This document shows positions 61,160-64,000 of a stretch of 64,000 nucleotides of DNA, piece after piece. The stretch's first letter is position 1. Each line of letters starts with the position of its first letter. The notes under the pieces were generated by a model. That model saw only the letters and a list, made by a program, of their open reading frames with translations. It ran no database searches and was not told where the DNA came from. Source of the DNA: Isoetes taiwanensis (Eukaryota > Streptophyta > Lycopodiopsida > Isoetales > Isoetaceae); contig JAJEKV010000002.1 in the NCBI GenBank assembly GCA_021234155.1, positions 32,169,645-32,233,644 on the forward strand. The letters run 5' to 3'. The position numbers and the translations under genes were made by a program.

Positions 61160-62520
61160 AGTAACCAAGTGGGTAGTAACTAGACCCGGTGGGCCGAGTT
61201 CATAGATTGGTGCAAATCGGAATTTTCATATAGCACTTTGGTCCAGCTCAAGGGCTCAAAACTTGAGAGTCATAGTTAAGGGAGCATTGATGAAACACAA
61301 GGACAAATTCAAGTTCATATGGAGTCGGGGATCGGTGTACCAACACAAATTTATTTAACGGTAAAAAGCCAATTTTTTTGAAGCACACCAAAAAGGTCTC
61401 TGATTTAATTTCGGGTTTCAAAAAAGAGAACGTGCTTCTCATTGATGACGCCAGATACAAAGGGTACCTCAATCGCGCCAAACACCATGATCTGTCCCAA
61501 ACGGTGGAGCCCCACGGTGAGAGTAGATGGCAATTTCCTCATGAATGATCTAAAGGTTTGGCTTGAGGGGTTCTTTGAAGGCGGGAATGTGCAAAGTTAT
61601 GTCGAAAGCAACAAAATCTTTGAATATGTTTGACACGAGAGTCAAATTTGTATTAATATGATGAAAAACATAGAACTAAAGCCTAGAAATAGTATTATTG
61701 TGTATATGATGTAACCTCTCTTGATTTTTTAATATAAACAAAGTTTTACTTCAATTGTTCATTTCTTGGCTATTTCAATGTTCCTCAAGGTTTTCAATGA
61801 TCTTCTATTTCTTTGAATGTAAACTTACACCACCAAAGAGGAGGACTGCCAATGTTAAGAGCGCACATATCGACCGAGAACACTTGCCACTTGAAGTGTT
61901 TAAAGGATGGCCGAGGAGCCTCTTGTGCTTGATCAAGAGGCAATCAGAATATTGGAGAAAAGTAGGGATTGGTTCGGTGGAGGGATAGTCCATTTCTTCA
62001 TGAGGTTAGTAATTTAATATAAACAACTCAGATTTGAAGTCTTACATTTGTTTCTTAAATCATCTTGTTTTACCGGACCTTGGACTTTGGCGGTGTATGC
62101 ACCAATTACGCATCAAGCATGACATGGAGCAGAGGTTCCATTTCATGGATCCGCTCATTTACACATTCTTGTCGAAGCGAGCTTGCTTCAAAGGACAAAC
62201 TGTTGCACCCTCAACTTGCAATTTCGGAATGTACCATTCGCCCGACAAAGATGTTATCGGCAACCTTTGGACGGTGTATGTCATTGTAGGTCTTGGAGGT
62301 CGACCCGGTTAAATGTCCGGTGTGTGTACCATTTTGCTTTTGACCCTAGAAATGTACAAGGGCTCCGAGCTTTGTCATGAGTTTTGTTGAGGATGCAAAC
62401 ACAAAATTCCCAAGCACCATAAAAGCTGCGCCACAAGAAAATTACAAGTTCCCCACTCGGTCTAATTCTTCGGTCGGTGGTCCCGCTATATGTGTCTTTG
62501 TAAAGAAAGTTGTGGGCTAA
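61160..62520 (+). pseudogene. FCP1-like HAD fold followed by a Ulp1-like segment
   Basis: HAD part: TRPG (61170), EFIDWCKSEF, IALWSSSRAQN (61230), KHKDKFKFIWS, then after a 1-bp shift near 61330 NLFNGKKPIFLKHTKKV, ENVLLIDDARYKGYLNRAKH with the paired Asp, and LKVWLEGFFEGGNVQSYVES. This matches the FCP1/SCP small CTD-phosphatase fold. The DxDxT nucleophile motif was not found. Downstream (61900-62300) LDQEAIRILEKSRDWFGGGI then VHFFMR, and FHFMDPLIYTFLSKRACFKG, PDKDVIGNLWTVYVI resemble the start of a Ulp1 (C48) SUMO protease, with CVFVKKV near 62500 as a possible end. Catalytic His and Cys were not identified with certainty. Frames change several times, so it is decayed. Confidence 0.5.
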
Positions 62521-62929
62521 AGAGAATGCGAGACATGGACATACTATCCCAATGCAAGGTGAGTTTGTAAATTTGAAGGTATTACTCATCCAATGTGAGG
62601 CCTGATATGTTTGTTGCGGGGTGTACCAATTTCTAGTTCGGTTTGTTGGACATCTTGTGAGAATGATGATTGATGTTGTGAAACACAGTTGCTGTACTAA
62701 TGAAGCTGAGGTTGACAGATCAATAGATCTTTACTTGTAATCACATGTTTGTATTATTGTAACCAAAGAGGTTATTCTTGTAACCTATTCTTTCATTGAC
62801 ACTGTAATGTACATTGTTGTATACTATTGTATACAATAGACTTTTCTAGTGACGAGCAACAATGCGGTGGAGTTCAAATCTCGGAAGAAATTGATGTATT
62901 CAAAGATTCATGGCAATGTGGTGTTACAT

Positions 62930-63833
62930 GTCGTGATAGATGTGGTGATGCAAATGGTGCATGTGGTGAATCATGTGGTGCATTTGGTGAATCGTGTGGT
63001 GAATCATGTGGTGAATCGTAGGTGGCATGTTGGAGCTTACGTGGCATGTTTGACTTTCATTGACCAACATGTTTGGTGATGCAAATGGTGCATGTGGTGA
63101 ATCATGAGGTGCATTTGGTGAATCATGTGGTGAATCATGTGGTGCATCGTAGGTGGCATGTTGGAGCTTCACGTGGCATGTGTGAGCCACCTTGGCATGT
63201 TGGAGCCTAGGTGGCATATTTGAGCCACCTTGGCATGCTTGAGCCTTTACATGACCTTTGTTACATGTTTGACTTTCATTGACCAACATGTTTAGTGATG
63301 CAAATGGTGCATGTGGTGAATCATGAGGTGCATTTGGTGAATCATGTGGTGAATCATGTGGTGCATCGTGGAGCTTACGTGGCATGTTTGAGCCACCTTG
63401 GCATGTTGGAGCCTAGGTGGCATATTTGAGCCACCTTGGCATGCTTGAGCCTTTACATGACCTTTGTTACATGTTTGACTTTCATTGACCAACATGTTTG
63501 GTGATGCAAATGGTGCATGTGGTGAATCATGAGGTGCATTTGGTGAATCATGTGGTGAATCATGTGGTGCATCGTGTAGGTTGCATGTTGGAGCTTACGT
63601 GGCATGTTTGAGCCACCTTGGCATGTTGGAGCCTAGGTGGCATATTTGAGCCACCTTGGCATGCTTGAGCCTTTACATGACCTTTGTTACATGTTTGACT
63701 TTCATTGACCAACATGTTTGGTGATGCAAATGGTGCATGTGGTGAATCATGAGGTGCATTTGGTGAATCATGTGGTGAATCATGTGGTGCATCATAGGTG
63801 GCATGTTGGAGCTATTCATGAATGGCCAATTCA

Positions 63834-63835
<2 letters not shown>
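62930..63835. repeat. minisatellite: 206-220-bp units with GAATCATGTGGT words
   Basis: Units begin at TGACCAACATGTTT: 63061, 63280, 63486 and 63706 (spacing 219, 206, 220), with a partial unit before 63061. Each holds nested GTGGTGAATCATG words and GAGCCACCTTGGCATG pairs. Long ORFs here are repeat artefacts. Confidence 0.95.

Positions 63836-63837
<2 letters not shown>

Positions 63838-63924
<87 letters not shown>
63838..63924. repeat. TA microsatellite
   Basis: About 43 uninterrupted TA units directly after the minisatellite. Confidence 0.98.
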
Positions 63925-63926
<2 letters not shown>

Positions 63927-64000
63927 AGTTTTTGTACTATCAGTGGGATAAAATAAAATGGGATGAAACGAAAATGTATAGCTAGTTTGAATCATACATG

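Larger units (their letters stand above)
56544..64000. mobile_element. left end of a further DNA element cutting the PPR gene
   Basis: The PPR frame stops abruptly at GGGGGATTCATAG, which starts like the element B end (GGGGGA). Downstream come GC-richer leader sequence (56640-56900) and ORF fragments with TE-associated folds (57837-58439, 61160-62520). No right end was found within the window, so extent and orientation are open; the end coordinate here is only the window edge. Confidence 0.4.

Noticed and set aside
62924-63385. 153-codon His-rich ORF and similar ORFs to 63927
   Set aside because: Products of the tandem repeat and the TA microsatellite.

Overview
This window is nuclear DNA of a land plant. 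Supporting signs are short GT-AG introns, a 15-exon gene for the large subunit of plastid ADP-glucose pyrophosphorylase, remnants of a TIR1/AFB auxin receptor and of mitochondrial beta-ketoacyl-ACP synthase, and a PLS-type PPR repeat gene. A small conserved gene that looks axonemal (50.6-51.6 kb), the PPR repeat style and the transposon load point to a plant with flagellated sperm, most likely a fern or lycophyte. That placement is inference.

Layout. 1-4.2 kb: gene fragments on the minus strand (mtKAS, TIR1/AFB), both broken. 4.1-8.45 kb: retroelement remnants, a tRNA-like SINE head and a repeat family rich in GGTTAAGTTAGG. 8.45-18.79 kb: 'element A', about 10.3 kb with inverted ends. It carries a plus-strand ORF, an 854-codon transposase-like gene with two in-frame TAG codons, and intron-bearing fragments of two host genes (a UBE2E-type E2 and CYP59). 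18.8-24.2 kb: a second copy of the flanking repeat family. 24.8-28.2 kb: the intact ADP-glucose pyrophosphorylase gene. 28.2-32.1 kb: no gene, including a 1 kb degenerate GATTC minisatellite. 32.17-49.45 kb: 'element B', about 17.3 kb with 75-bp inverted ends. It carries a minus-strand gene joining a ParB-like domain to a permuted (beta-class) DNA amino-methyltransferase, and a divergent plus-strand MULE-type transposase ending in a SWIM finger. 40.95-48.67 kb: 'element C', 7.7 kb with its own inverted ends, nested inside the element B transposase. It carries a plus-strand TE protein with SDGxxSQFK and HGKG motifs and a minus-strand coiled-coil/zinc/HAD phosphatase-like gene. 50.6-51.6 kb: intact small gene. 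55.1-56.5 kb: PPR pseudogene cut by another element, whose interior (57-62.5 kb) carries a HAD fold followed by a Ulp1-like segment. 62.8-63.9 kb: minisatellites and a TA microsatellite.

Only two genes look intact: the ADP-glucose pyrophosphorylase large subunit and the 247-aa gene at 50.6-51.6 kb. The rest is a layered record of transposition. The methyltransferase gene was hit twice, by a 322-bp MITE with a 4-bp target duplication and by a 1.29-kb poly(A) retroinsert with an 11-bp duplication. Removing both insertions restores one reading frame across each junction. The strongest candidates for something undescribed are the ParB-methyltransferase/MULE pair of element B and the HAD-phosphatase-bearing elements, seen twice.
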